A stretch of DNA of 64,000 nt from Streptomyces sp. NBC_01304 (GCF_035975855.1 NZ_CP109055.1:1178001-1242000), one strand, 5' to 3'; counted from the first letter of the stretch, positions 42,586-52,206 are shown. The notes: generated by a model not told the origin, from the letters alone. Made by a program: numbers and translations.

Positions 42586-45500
42586 TGAACGACTTCGAGG
42601 ACCGGCCGCCGGGCGACGGCGAAGGGGTTCCTCCGCAGGCCCGGGCATCCGGCCGAAGCCGCATCTACCAGGCCCGACGGGACCAGTACATCGCGGAGCG
42701 GGATCTGCACGTCCACTACACCGACGGCGTGCGCCGATCCCGCCGAAGCACCACCGTCGCAGCCTCGACGGCGGACGAGTGCCCTTACCCGGGGCTGGCT
42801 TCATTCGGTGCGGAGCAGGTGCGTTGGTTCTTCGGCAGGGACACGGTCACGGCGAGCATTCTGGTGCGCCTGGACGAACTCATGGCCACGGGCGGGCCGT
42901 TGATGGTGGTGGCCCCGTCCGGTGCGGGCAAATCCTCGGTGCTGCGGGCCGGTCTGCTCCCCGCTCTGGCCCGTGGCGCCCTGCCGGCCGCGGGGTCGGA
43001 GGACTGGCCACGCCTGTTGTTCACCCCCGGCACCCGTCCGTGCACGGTCTTGGCCGAGCAGCTGGCCCATGGCTCGGGTGTCGGTCCGCAGCAGATGACC
43101 GAGGCGCTGGCAGCAGACCCGCAGGCGTGCATGGACCTGCTCCGCACAGCGCTACGGGCGCCGGGCGCCGGCCCGGGTCGGCCGGACCGGCGGCTGGTGG
43201 TCGTGGTCGACCAACTGGAGGAGCTGTTCAGCGAGTGCGAGGACGAGCAGGAGCAGCGCGACTTCGTCGGCGTCCTCGATGCCCTCGCACGGCCCGCCAC
43301 CCCTGGCACGGGCCCGACCGCACTGGTGATCTGCGGGCTGCGCTCGGACTTCTACACGCCGTGCGCCGGCCATCCATGGCTGCGCACCGCGTTGCAGGAC
43401 CGCCAGATACTGGTCGGCCCCATGACGGAGACCGAACTGCGCGAAGCGGTCCTCTTCCCGGCCAGGACCGAAGGGCTGGACATCGAGCCGGGCCTGGTCG
43501 AACTCCTCCTGCGTGATCTCGGCGCACCGCCCGGCGCCGGCCCGCCAGGAGCGTACGAGGCCGGACGTCTGCCGCTCCTGGCGCACGCCCTGCGCGCCAC
43601 CTGGCAGCGACGGGACGGCCACACCCTCACCGTGGACGGCTACCGGGACACCGGCGGCATCGGCCGCGCCGTCGCCGCCACCGCCGAACGCCTCTACACC
43701 GGCCTGGATCCACCCGCGCAGCACTCCGCTCGTGCGGTCTTCCTGCGCCTGGTGAAGATCGGCGACGGCATCGAGGACACCCGGCGCCGACTGCCCTTCG
43801 CCGTTCTGCGGAATGCCTGCGGTGCCCCGGAGTCCTGCGACAGGATCGTCGGCACGTTCACCCGAAGCCGCCTCCTCACCCGGCACCAGGACACCGTCGA
43901 GATCACGCACGAGGCTCTGCTGCACGCCTGGCCCCGGTTGCGGCAGTGGCTCGGCGAGGACCGGGCAGGTCACCTCATTCATCAGGATCTCGAAGAGGCA
44001 GCCGCCGGTTGGGACGTTGCCCGCCGCGACAGCACGATGCTCTACCGCGGCGCCCGGCTGGAAGCAGTCCGCACCTGGGCCGTCCGGTCCCAGCAGTCCC
44101 CCACCAGTTCCACCGCCTCGGAGTTCCTCAAGGCCGCCACCCGTCAGGAACGACGCGGCACCCGGGTTCGCCGCACAATCATCGCCGTCCTGGCCTCCCT
44201 GTCGCTCGTCGCTTCGGCCGCCGCGGTCTTCGCCTTCCAGCAGCGCGCGGACGCCCAGGGGCAACGTGACAACGTCATCTTCAACCGCATCACGTCCGAG
44301 GCCGAGCGGCTGTACGACAGCCAGTCCTCAGTCGCCGCCCGGTTCGACCTGGTGGCGCATCGCCTGCGGGCCGATGACCAGGACGTACGCACGCGTCTGA
44401 TCGCTGACGCGAACGGCCCCTTGTCCATGCCGCTGCACGGCCACAAGGGTTCCGTCAACGCGGTGGCGTTCAGCCCGGACGGAAAGACGCTGGCAAGTGC
44501 CGGCAACGACGGCACGGTCCGGCTCTGGAAGTCGGCCAGTTCAGGTATCCCCCCGCTGCCGCTGGGACGGCCCCTGCAGCACGACTCGACCGTCGACAGC
44601 ATGGCGTTCAGCCTGGACGGGCGCACACTCGTCGCAGCAGGGATCGGCGGTGCGGTTCGGCAGTGGAACGTGACGACACCGGCTCGTCCCCGGCCCCTGC
44701 GACAAGTCATGGGTCATTCCGCCGTCATCGCCTCGGTGGCACTGAGCCCCGACGGCCGCACCGTGGCCATCGCCGATTTCACGGGGCCCCTGCAACTGTG
44801 GAAGCTCAATGATCCGGCCCACCGCGGCCCGCTCGGCAAACCCCTGGCGACCACCGTCCATACCGTGGCGTTCAGCCCCGACGGACATGTGCTGGCCGCC
44901 GCCGACCGTGGTGGGCTCCGGCTGTGGAACGTGCGGGACCCGGCCCGCCCCACTCCACTCGGGAAACCCCTCAAGGCCGTCGCCAACACCATGGTGTTCA
45001 GTCCGGACGGGAACACCCTCGCCACCGCCGGGAACGACAACACGCTGAGCCTGTGGAGTCTGGCCGACGACGCGCCGCAGCCCAGACTCCTCGGCGGCCC
45101 CCTGGCCGACAACACGAGCGCGATCAGGTCGATGGCCTTCAGCCCCGACGGACACACCCTCGCTACCGCGGGAGGGGACACGGTCCGACTGTGGAATCTG
45201 ACCGATCCGTACGATCCCACCTCCCTGGGAAAGCCGCTGGCCGGGCATACCGAAGGCGTGCGCTCGGTGGCCTTCAGCCCCGACGGACACACCCTCGCCA
45301 GCGCAGGCGGTGGCGGAACCACCCTGCTGTGGAACCTTCCACGCACGATTGTGACCTCGGCCCACGATCCCCTGGCGTTCGGCCCGGACGCGAGCACGCT
45401 CGCCACCGCCGGAGAGCACGGCGAGCTGCGGCTGTGGAAGACGGCAGACTCGGCCGGCCCCACCCCGCTGGGCAGACCCACGGTCGACCACACCGGAGAG

Positions 45501-46361
45501 ATCCACTCGGTGGCCTTCAGCCCCGACCGGCGCACCCTTGCCACGGGGGCCGACAGGGCAGTGCGGCTGTGGAATGTGGCCGACCCGGCCCGGCCCGCAC
45601 CGCTCGGTGCCGAACTGATTACCGGGCAGGCAAACATGTGGTCGCTGGCGTTCAGCCCCGACGGGCGGGTGCTGGCGGGCGGCGGGCAGGACCACACGGT
45701 GCGGCTGTGGGACGTGGCGGATCCGGTACGCCCCAGGCAGCTCGGCACGCCCCTCACCGGCCACGCGGCCCCTGTTCACTCGGTGGCCTTCAGCCCTGAC
45801 GGGCACACCCTGGCGTCCGCCGGCGACGACAGGACGGTCCGCCTGTGGAAGGTGGCCGATCCGGCCCGCCCCACGGCACTCGGGGCACCTCTCAAAGCCA
45901 CGGCCCATGCGCTGGCGTTCAGCCCCGACGGACAGACTCTCGCCGCCGCCGGCGGTGCGGCGGTACAGCTGTGGAGTCTCGCCGGGGCCGACCGCCCCAC
46001 GATCCTGTCACCGCCCTTGGCTGTCGGCGACGACGACCTTCACGCCCTGGCGTTCAGCCCCACCGGAGGCACGCTGGCCGCCGGCGGTTCGGGCGCGGTG
46101 GTGCGGTTGTGGAACCTGGGCGACCGGGCTCGGCCGACCCCGCAGGGCGAACCCCTCACCGGCCATACCAGCACCATCCAGTCCCTGGCCTTCAGCCCCG
46201 ACGGGCACACGTTGGCCAGCGGCGGGATCGACGTGCGACTCTGGGAGTTGGACGTCGACCGGGCCGCACGCCGTGTCTGCGACGCCACCGCCGGCACGCT
46301 CACCCGGGGTGAATGGCAGCTCCACTTCCCGGAGATCCCGTTCACGGCGCCGTGCACCTGA
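42585..46361 (+). CDS. nSTAND NTPase with 14 WD40 repeats (1258 aa)
   Basis: This is a signalling P-loop NTPase of the STAND class. After an N-terminal YQARRDQYIAE motif comes the nSTAND1-type entry CPYPGLASFGAEQVRWFFGR, then Walker A PSGAGKSS (about residues 112-119) and Walker B RRLVVVVDQLEEL. A single transmembrane helix near residues 525-545 (IIAVLASLSLVASAAAVFAF) separates it from a C-terminal sensor of 14 WD40 blades (FSPDGHTLASAG and RLW at each end), enough for two seven-bladed propellers. The start overlaps the small partner's stop. Relatives are implicated in conflict or signalling systems; the trigger and output here are unknown. Confidence 0.9.
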   Translation: MNDFEDRPPGDGEGVPPQARASGRSRIYQARRDQYIAERDLHVHYTDGVRRSRRSTTVAASTADECPYPGLASFGAEQVRWFFGRDTVTASILVRLDELMATGGPLMVVAPSGAGKSSVLRAGLLPALARGALPAAGSEDWPRLLFTPGTRPCTVLAEQLAHGSGVGPQQMTEALAADPQACMDLLRTALRAPGAGPGRPDRRLVVVVDQLEELFSECEDEQEQRDFVGVLDALARPATPGTGPTALVICGLRSDFYTPCAGHPWLRTALQDRQILVGPMTETELREAVLFPARTEGLDIEPGLVELLLRDLGAPPGAGPPGAYEAGRLPLLAHALRATWQRRDGHTLTVDGYRDTGGIGRAVAATAERLYTGLDPPAQHSARAVFLRLVKIGDGIEDTRRRLPFAVLRNACGAPESCDRIVGTFTRSRLLTRHQDTVEITHEALLHAWPRLRQWLGEDRAGHLIHQDLEEAAAGWDVARRDSTMLYRGARLEAVRTWAVRSQQSPTSSTASEFLKAATRQERRGTRVRRTIIAVLASLSLVASAAAVFAFQQRADAQGQRDNVIFNRITSEAERLYDSQSSVAARFDLVAHRLRADDQDVRTRLIADANGPLSMPLHGHKGSVNAVAFSPDGKTLASAGNDGTVRLWKSASSGIPPLPLGRPLQHDSTVDSMAFSLDGRTLVAAGIGGAVRQWNVTTPARPRPLRQVMGHSAVIASVALSPDGRTVAIADFTGPLQLWKLNDPAHRGPLGKPLATTVHTVAFSPDGHVLAAADRGGLRLWNVRDPARPTPLGKPLKAVANTMVFSPDGNTLATAGNDNTLSLWSLADDAPQPRLLGGPLADNTSAIRSMAFSPDGHTLATAGGDTVRLWNLTDPYDPTSLGKPLAGHTEGVRSVAFSPDGHTLASAGGGGTTLLWNLPRTIVTSAHDPLAFGPDASTLATAGEHGELRLWKTADSAGPTPLGRPTVDHTGEIHSVAFSPDRRTLATGADRAVRLWNVADPARPAPLGAELITGQANMWSLAFSPDGRVLAGGGQDHTVRLWDVADPVRPRQLGTPLTGHAAPVHSVAFSPDGHTLASAGDDRTVRLWKVADPARPTALGAPLKATAHALAFSPDGQTLAAAGGAAVQLWSLAGADRPTILSPPLAVGDDDLHALAFSPTGGTLAAGGSGAVVRLWNLGDRARPTPQGEPLTGHTSTIQSLAFSPDGHTLASGGIDVRLWELDVDRAARRVCDATAGTLTRGEWQLHFPEIPFTAPCT

Positions 46362-46458
46362 CGCCCGTACCCCTTGTCCCGCGCATGCTCCCGCGTCTCC
46401 TGGGCAACCGAGCTGGAACAGGTGCCGACCCACGGCGCCCGGAACCGCCAGGGGAGAG

Positions 46459-47592
46459 ATGCAGCAACTGGACCGTCCTACGCAGCCCGCAGCGGCGAAC
46501 AACCCGGCAACGGACCCGGGCCGGGCGGCCGAGGGGGCGGGCGGCGGTTCGCGGGAGCGCGACGCGTACTTCGACAACGTCAAGTTCCTGACGATCGTGC
46601 TCGTCGTCTGCGGTCACGCCTGGGAGCCCCTCACCTACGGCAGCCGCGCCGCCACCGCGCTCTACCTCCTCGTGTACGCCTTCCACATGCCCGCCTTCGC
46701 CCTGGTCTCGGGCTACTTCTCGCGCACCTTCGACACCGCGCCGAAGCGGCTGCGCCGCCTGGTCACAAGCGTCGTCGTGCCGTACCTCGTCTTCGAGACG
46801 GCGTACACGCTGTTCTACCGCTGGGCGCAGGACGATCCGCACTATCCGCTGAGCCTGCTCGATCCCTGGTATGTCATGTGGTTTCTGCTCGCGCTGTTCA
46901 TCTGGCGCCTGAGCACGCCGATCTGGCTGGCGCTGCGCCCCGCGGTCGCGGTGGCCGCCTCCGTCGCGGTGGCCGCGCTGGCCTCGGCCTCGCCCGGTCT
47001 CGGCGGCGATCTGGCGCTGCAGCGGGTGCTCGCGTTCCTGCCGGCCTTCGTGGTGGGGCTTGTGCTGCGGCCCGAGCATTTCGCGTGGGTACGTTCCCGG
47101 GGAGTGCGGCTTGCCGCGCTGCCGGCCGGAGTTGGGGCTCTGGTGGCGGCGTATTGGGCTGCGCCCTGGTTCGACTCGGGGTGGTTCTACCATCGCGGCG
47201 ATGTGACCGGGCGCGGGGTGCCGGCCTGGGCGGGGCTGATCGCGACGCCCGCGCTGTTCGGGCTCGCGCTGCTCCTTTCGGCGTGCTTCCTGGCGTGGGT
47301 GCCGGGCCGGCGGCGCTGGTTCACTTCGCTGGGCGCGGGCACGCTCTACGCGTATCTGCTGCACGGCTTCCTGATCAAGTCCGCCCGCTTCTGGGACTGG
47401 TACGCCCACCCGTGGCTACACACGCCGCTCGGCGAGCTCGCCGTGACGGCCGCCGCGGTCACGGTGGCGACGGTGCTGTGCACGCTGCCGGTGCGGCGCG
47501 CGTTCCGGCTCGTGGTGGAGCCGAGCGTGTCCTGGGTGTTCCGGCGGGAGCCCGCGGTGGGTGCGGGCTCCGGTGCCGCCGGTCCCCGCTAG
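46459..47592 (+). CDS. Membrane acyltransferase, acyltransferase-3 family (377 aa)
   Basis: This is a polytopic membrane protein of about ten helices that would transfer an acyl (often acetyl) group to an extracytoplasmic sugar. The family start YFDNVKFLTIVLVVCGHAWEP contains the catalytic His, and the FHMPAFALVSGYFS segment follows in helix two. The N-terminal 35 residues are Ala/Pro-rich and cytoplasmic. The ATG at 46459 is preceded by GGGGAGAG. It follows the nSTAND gene by 97 bp and may be independent. The substrate is unknown. Confidence 0.87.
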   Translation: MQQLDRPTQPAAANNPATDPGRAAEGAGGGSRERDAYFDNVKFLTIVLVVCGHAWEPLTYGSRAATALYLLVYAFHMPAFALVSGYFSRTFDTAPKRLRRLVTSVVVPYLVFETAYTLFYRWAQDDPHYPLSLLDPWYVMWFLLALFIWRLSTPIWLALRPAVAVAASVAVAALASASPGLGGDLALQRVLAFLPAFVVGLVLRPEHFAWVRSRGVRLAALPAGVGALVAAYWAAPWFDSGWFYHRGDVTGRGVPAWAGLIATPALFGLALLLSACFLAWVPGRRRWFTSLGAGTLYAYLLHGFLIKSARFWDWYAHPWLHTPLGELAVTAAAVTVATVLCTLPVRRAFRLVVEPSVSWVFRREPAVGAGSGAAGPR

Positions 47593-47595
47593 CAG

Positions 47596-48303
47596 TCAGT
47601 AGAGCGAGAGGCCGTACGCGGACAGCGCCTCGGTGACGGGCTGGTAGTAAGTCGTGCCCCCAGTGGCGCAGTTGCCGCTCGCCCCGACGATGAGGCCGAG
47701 GGCCGTGGTGCCGGAGAACGCGGGACCGCCGAGGTCGCCGGGCTCGGAGCAGATGGTGGAGCGGAAGAGTCCGCTCACCGTGCCTTCGGGATAGGAGATC
47801 GTGACGTTCACCGCCTGCACCCTGCCGCAGTGGTATCCGCTCGCCCTGCCGACGTGGCACAGGGACTGCCCCACGGTGGGGTTGGCCGCGCCGGTGATGT
47901 CGCGGACGCCCGAGGAGCCGAGGCTGACCTCGCCCGGGTAGGTGAGCGTGGTGTTGGTGTAGCGGATCGCCGCGAAGTCGTTGCCGGGGAAGCTCACCGC
48001 CTGGGTGACGCCGATCTGGACCGTCCTCGCCGTGTCCGCGTACCAGGTGCTGCCGCCCTGGACGCAGTGGCCGGAGAGCAGGGCGTAAGTGGCGCTTCCC
48101 TTGCGGGCGTTGAAGCCGACCGTGCAGCGGCCGCCGTGGTCGCCGTAGATCACGTCACCGCCGCGCACCGCGGTCGCCGCCGGGCCCGCGCGGCCCGTAG
48201 CGTAGGCGGGGCCGGCGATGGTCAGCCCGGCGAGCAGCAGGGCCAGTACGGCGAGGGTCGAGCCGATGAAGGTCGAGCCGATGAGGGCAGGGCGTGGCCG
48301 CAT
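47596..48303 (-). CDS. Secreted S1-like (streptogrisin-type) protein lacking the catalytic serine (235 aa)
   Basis: This has a chymotrypsin-like fold with a signal peptide to about residue 36 (LAVLALLLAGLTIAGPAYA). The catalytic His79 (LLSGHC) and Asp109 (GNDFAAIRY) are in place and the paired cysteines (60/80, 149/159, 185/212) match streptogrisins. The serine motif, normally GDSGGP, reads GDLGGP: residue 191 is Leu (codon CTC). Without that serine normal peptidase activity is not expected, so it may be a binding or decoy protein. There is no propeptide. The ATG at 48303 has GGAGG. It is convergent with the acyltransferase gene, three bases away. Confidence 0.85.
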   Translation of the reverse strand: MRPRPALIGSTFIGSTLAVLALLLAGLTIAGPAYATGRAGPAATAVRGGDVIYGDHGGRCTVGFNARKGSATYALLSGHCVQGGSTWYADTARTVQIGVTQAVSFPGNDFAAIRYTNTTLTYPGEVSLGSSGVRDITGAANPTVGQSLCHVGRASGYHCGRVQAVNVTISYPEGTVSGLFRSTICSEPGDLGGPAFSGTTALGLIVGASGNCATGGTTYYQPVTEALSAYGLSLY

Positions 48304-48990
48304 GGCCGCCTCCGGTACGAGCGTCAGGTCTCCCGGCGAGCGTGTCCCTGCCATTGTGTGGTGAGGGGGCGAGCTGCGACAGGTTCCGGTGGAGCTTCGG
48401 CCGGCACTGGTGGTGTATCGGCCGCCTCCGGTGGCATTTCGGCCGAGTTCGATGGCGCATCGGCCGAACTCCCGCGGCGAACCGGCCAGTTCCAGCGTCG
48501 AAGTCCGGCCATCCCTGTGAACAGATGCCCGACTTCCGTCCGGCCGCCGCGCGCGGCGACGACAGGCGGAAGCGGGCGCTCCACCGTTTGCCGTCGTTTG
48601 CCGCCCTTCACACCCCTCTCCCAAGTCCCTCGGGGCATACACACCCTCGGGCTTCAACTTCCCTTCATGTCAGGTGATTTGGGTCACCCCGCGAGGCGAT
48701 CCCCGCCTCTTGCGCAGTCGCGCGTCCCGTTGGCGCACGCATCGCCTCACGCTCAGCGAGGGCCCGATCGCCTGCCGTACCGGCCACGGCCCGCAGACCA
48801 CTCTCGGCCAAACCCCCGGCGCATATGCCGCTGGCGCCGGGCCCGGCAGGACAATGGTTGAAGAGCGGAAGGAGCTGTCGTTTCCCGGCAGTTCCCTGCG
48901 ATCCCGCCCGCACCACCGTACTGACCCCGCAACACCGGCACGGCACCGGCCGAACCGCCCGACGGGCGGTCGTCACAGGGGGGAGCGGCA
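48304..48990. other. 687-bp gene-free stretch between divergent genes
   Basis: No frame with convincing codon use is seen. It contains a 21-bp tandem repeat (48388-48471), a GAGGCG/CGCCTC hairpin at 48693-48709 and an 8-bp-stem hairpin at 48815-48841. It should hold the promoters of both the S1-like gene and the 156-codon gene at 48991. A riboswitch is possible but I could not match one. Confidence 0.55.
48388..48471. repeat. 21-bp tandem repeat, four diverged copies
   Basis: Copies start at 48388, 48409, 48430 and 48451, each with GGTGG (or GATGG) and a TCGGCCG core. The array lies about 85 bp upstream of the S1-like gene start. Confidence 0.8.
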
Positions 48991-49458
48991 GTGCACGACG
49001 AGTTCCTGTGCGAGGTCACCGGGTACGGCGTCCACCGGGGCCGGCGCATCGGGGTGCCCCTGGGCACCTATCGCGCACCGTCGCTGCCGCTGGCGCTGTG
49101 GTGGCTGCGCGAGCGCGCCACCTGGCTCGCCGAGCGGCTCGACCCGACGCCCGACACCACGCGACTGCCGCCGGCCGCCCTGGCCCCGGTGCCGCCCGGG
49201 ACTCCCGACGCGCCCACCGAACTGCGGGCCTGGCGCAGCGACCCGGTGCGTCAGGAGGTCGTGGCGGTGCAGCTGGCGAGCGGTCTCCTGGTGCGCTTCG
49301 TCGCCCACGACGAGACCACGGAGTACGAGCTCCTCGCCGAGTCCGTCGACGCGCTGCGGATGCGCCGGGTGGCTCCGGCACTGCCGCCCGGCAACCGGCG
49401 GCTGCCGCTCGGGCGGACACACAGCCCGCTCGCGCTGCCCTACCGGCCCAGGGCGTAG
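48991..49458 (+). CDS. Hypothetical protein (155 aa)
   Basis: I do not recognise the family. The protein is soluble with no signal; it opens with HDEFLCEVTGYGVHRGRRIGVPLG and has a beta-rich middle (VVAVQLASGLLVRFVAHDETTEYELL) followed by a proline-rich end. The GTG at 48991 follows GGGGGAG by five bases, which supports the start. The gene ends exactly where an inverted repeat element begins. The function is unknown. Confidence 0.65.
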   Translation: MHDEFLCEVTGYGVHRGRRIGVPLGTYRAPSLPLALWWLRERATWLAERLDPTPDTTRLPPAALAPVPPGTPDAPTELRAWRSDPVRQEVVAVQLASGLLVRFVAHDETTEYELLAESVDALRMRRVAPALPPGNRRLPLGRTHSPLALPYRPRA

Positions 49459-49459
49459 A

Positions 49460-49584
49460 GCCTGTCTTCAAACTCCCGTCTGCCTCGCGACGCCTGGCAC
49501 GCTCCCCCAAGCTCTTCGAGCAGGGGGGACCCCCTCTCGCCGCAAGGCCGCCCTTCGGGCGACGACGGGAGTTTGAAGACAGGC
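49460..49584. repeat. Inverted repeat element, 21-bp arms, second copy type
   Basis: The arms at 49460-49480 and 49564-49584 are perfect complements (GCCTGTCTTCAAACTCCCGT). The middle contains an inner hairpin around CCCCCAAGCTCTTCGAGCAG. The arm is related to that at 27603, so both are probably members of one dispersed family. Confidence 0.8.
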
Positions 49585-49683
49585 CCTAGGTCCGTTCGTC
49601 GGCGGATGCCCGACTCCCCACCCTTGTCGGCCCTTCGGGGATCTGCTTGACTCCGCCGCCGGAACCCAGCGACGGAGGTCGGC

Positions 49684-52206
49684 ATGGAGCTCACCCGCAG
49701 ACATCTGCTGTCCGCACTGTCGGCCGCAGGCCTGCTCACCGTGCTGCCCGCATGGCCGGCGGCCGCCGCCGACCGTGGGCGGCTGCTCGCCAACACCGTG
49801 GCGGTGTTCGCGGGCACCGCCGACTCCAACGCCCGGCCCGAGACGGCCGCCAAGCTGGCCGCGATCGAGAAGACCGCGCGCGCCAACCTCGCGGCGATGG
49901 ACGCGGCGGGCCCGGACGAACTGTTCGCGGGCCTGGTCCTCGGCACCAGCGAGACCAACCTCAACACCGCGTTCCGCCGGCTGTACGAGATCGCACTCGC
50001 CACCCGCGCACCCGGAATCCCCGCCGACCTGTACGACAGCACGCCCGTACAACGCCGTGTCATCGACGGCCTGGTGTGGCTGCACGAGCGCTACTACGGC
50101 GACCAGTCCAAGGGCTACTACGGCAACTGGTTCCACTGGGAGATCGGCATCCCTCAGCACATCAGCCGCACTCTGGTGCTGCTCCTCGACCGGCTCGGCG
50201 AATACCGCCCGGACCTCGTCCGCACCTACGTCGCCTCGATGGACGCCTATCTGCGCAACGGCATCGACGGGGACGTGAACCTCGACTCCCGCTTCCACAC
50301 GGGAGCCAACCTCGCGGACATCACGACGAACAGGATCCTGCAGGGCGCGGTCCTGGACGACGAGGCCCGCATCCGCAAGGCCCTCACCGACCAGCTGACG
50401 GTGTTCGTCACGATCGACCCGTACCACCTCAACCACCAGGTGACGGACGGCCATTACGCCGACGGGTCGTTCATCCAGCACTCCTCGGTCGCCTACACCG
50501 GCTCCTACGGCAAGGGCCTGCTCACCCGGGTCGTACAGACCCTGAAGATCCTCGACGGCAGCGGCTTCGCGCACGGCGACAACCTGGTGCCGGTGGTGCG
50601 GGGCTGGGTGCGGGACGGCTTCGCGCCGCTGATCTTCGAGGGCTGGATGATGGAGATCGTCAAGGGCCGGGCGGTGTCCCGGCCGGAGACCGGCTACACC
50701 GATGTCGCCGTGGTCGTCGAGGCCGTCGTCGATCTGTCCTCGCTGGCGAGCGGCGCGGACGCGACCGCGCTCAAGAGCTACGTCAAGCACATCCGCGCCA
50801 CCTCGCGCGCCGCCCTGGACCCGACCGCGTTCGTCTCACCGGTCAGCATCGTGCGCTACACGGCGCTCCTCGCCGACGAGGCGATCCCGCCCGCGGACCT
50901 CAACCCGGCCGCGCGCAGCGTCGCGTTCAACGCCATGGACCGCGCGGTGCACCGCAGACCGGGGTACGCGTTCGCGCTCGCCCGCAGCTCCGCGCGGATC
51001 AGCAAGTACGAGTACATGCTCGGCGAGAACCTGATGCCCTGGTTCCAGGGCGAGGGCGCCCACTACCTCTATCTCGCCGGGCAGGACCAGACCCAGGCCT
51101 TCGGCGTGGACTACTACACGACCGTCTCGCCGTACGGCCTTGCCGGGGTGACGGCGCCGGTCGAACAGCGGGGCACCGTACCGGAGTTGTACGGGAAGCA
51201 GTTCTACGACAACCCCGGGCACCCGCTGAACTTCACCTCGTCCTCGGAGTCGCAGAACAAGTACGTCTACTTCCCGCGCGGTACCGCCGAACACTCCGGT
51301 GGTGCGGTGCTCGGCGCGTACGGGGTTGCGGCGATGGTGCAGTCCGACGACGTCGGGGTGCGGGACCGGGCATTGCTCCCGGACGACTTCGTGACGTACC
51401 GCAATGCGACGGCGACGAAGTCGTGGTTCCTGTTCGACGAAGAGATCGTGGTGCTCGCGGCCGGGGTCGGCGACCCGGCGGGGCGGGCGGTGACGACGAC
51501 GCTCGACACCCGGATCGCGGCGCCGGACGGTGAGCTCCGGCTCGTCGGGGTGCGGCGTGACGGCCGCCCGTGGAACGGTCCCGGTACCGCCGAGCTGCGC
51601 AGCCTGCTCATGACCGACTCCACCACGAAGAGCTCGGTCGGCTATCTCTTCCTCGACACTCCCCCGGTGCGGGTCTCCGCGGACCGGGTCACCCGCAGCC
51701 GGCGCGTGGTGCGTGCCGCGAACCCCGACACGGCCGTCACCCGCACGGTCTTCGGCATCACCGTCGAGCACTCCCCCGGCGCCGAACCCGCCCGGCTCGC
51801 CTATGCGTTGCTGCCGAACGCGGACGAGTCCCGCGTGCGCGCGTACGCCGAGGGGCCGCTGCACGTCGTGGCGAACTCCACCCGCCGGCAGGCCGTCGTC
51901 CACACCGGACTCGGCCTGACGGCCGTGAACACGTTCACGCCCGGCCGGCACGAGGTCGCCGGACTGCGCATCGACGGCCCCGCTTCGGTGCTGCTGCGGC
52001 GTGCGCGCCACGGCCGGGTCAGCCTCGCGGTCGCGGATCCGACGACGGGGCGCGACACCATCGAAGTGCTGATCCGGGGGCGGCGGCTGAAGCAGGTCTC
52101 CGCGGACGAGGGCGTGCTGGTGCGTGCGGTGCCCGGCGGCACCCTGGTCGAGGTCACGACCCGGCATGCGTACGGGCGCAGCTTCACGGCCGAACTGCGG
52201 GAGTGA
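49684..52206 (+). CDS. Exported polysaccharide lyase family 8, second copy (840 aa)
   Basis: This is a PL8-type eliminase for an acidic polysaccharide. The Tat signal is LTRRHLLSALSAAGLL, cleaved near residue 29. The toroid domain has GNWFHWEIGIPQ and the catalytic Asn209 (HTGAN), His266 and Tyr275 (IQHSSVAYTGSYG). Beta-sandwich domains follow and the length is typical. It is clearly diverged from the lyase at 25153, so the two probably differ in substrate or in mode of attack and are not a recent duplicate. No TTA codon is seen. The ATG at 49684 follows GGAGG. Confidence 0.92.
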   Translation: MELTRRHLLSALSAAGLLTVLPAWPAAAADRGRLLANTVAVFAGTADSNARPETAAKLAAIEKTARANLAAMDAAGPDELFAGLVLGTSETNLNTAFRRLYEIALATRAPGIPADLYDSTPVQRRVIDGLVWLHERYYGDQSKGYYGNWFHWEIGIPQHISRTLVLLLDRLGEYRPDLVRTYVASMDAYLRNGIDGDVNLDSRFHTGANLADITTNRILQGAVLDDEARIRKALTDQLTVFVTIDPYHLNHQVTDGHYADGSFIQHSSVAYTGSYGKGLLTRVVQTLKILDGSGFAHGDNLVPVVRGWVRDGFAPLIFEGWMMEIVKGRAVSRPETGYTDVAVVVEAVVDLSSLASGADATALKSYVKHIRATSRAALDPTAFVSPVSIVRYTALLADEAIPPADLNPAARSVAFNAMDRAVHRRPGYAFALARSSARISKYEYMLGENLMPWFQGEGAHYLYLAGQDQTQAFGVDYYTTVSPYGLAGVTAPVEQRGTVPELYGKQFYDNPGHPLNFTSSSESQNKYVYFPRGTAEHSGGAVLGAYGVAAMVQSDDVGVRDRALLPDDFVTYRNATATKSWFLFDEEIVVLAAGVGDPAGRAVTTTLDTRIAAPDGELRLVGVRRDGRPWNGPGTAELRSLLMTDSTTKSSVGYLFLDTPPVRVSADRVTRSRRVVRAANPDTAVTRTVFGITVEHSPGAEPARLAYALLPNADESRVRAYAEGPLHVVANSTRRQAVVHTGLGLTAVNTFTPGRHEVAGLRIDGPASVLLRRARHGRVSLAVADPTTGRDTIEVLIRGRRLKQVSADEGVLVRAVPGGTLVEVTTRHAYGRSFTAELRE

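Noticed and set aside
48388..48471. A CRISPR-like array because of evenly spaced TCGGCCG cores.
   Set aside because: The 21-bp units are directly adjacent with no spacers and diverge throughout; no cas gene is present.
48664..48720. A riboswitch before the 48991 gene, suggested by the GGTGATTTGGGTCACC and GAGGCG/CGCCTC hairpins.
   Set aside because: I could not match the conserved core of any riboswitch class; short stems are common in such GC-rich DNA.
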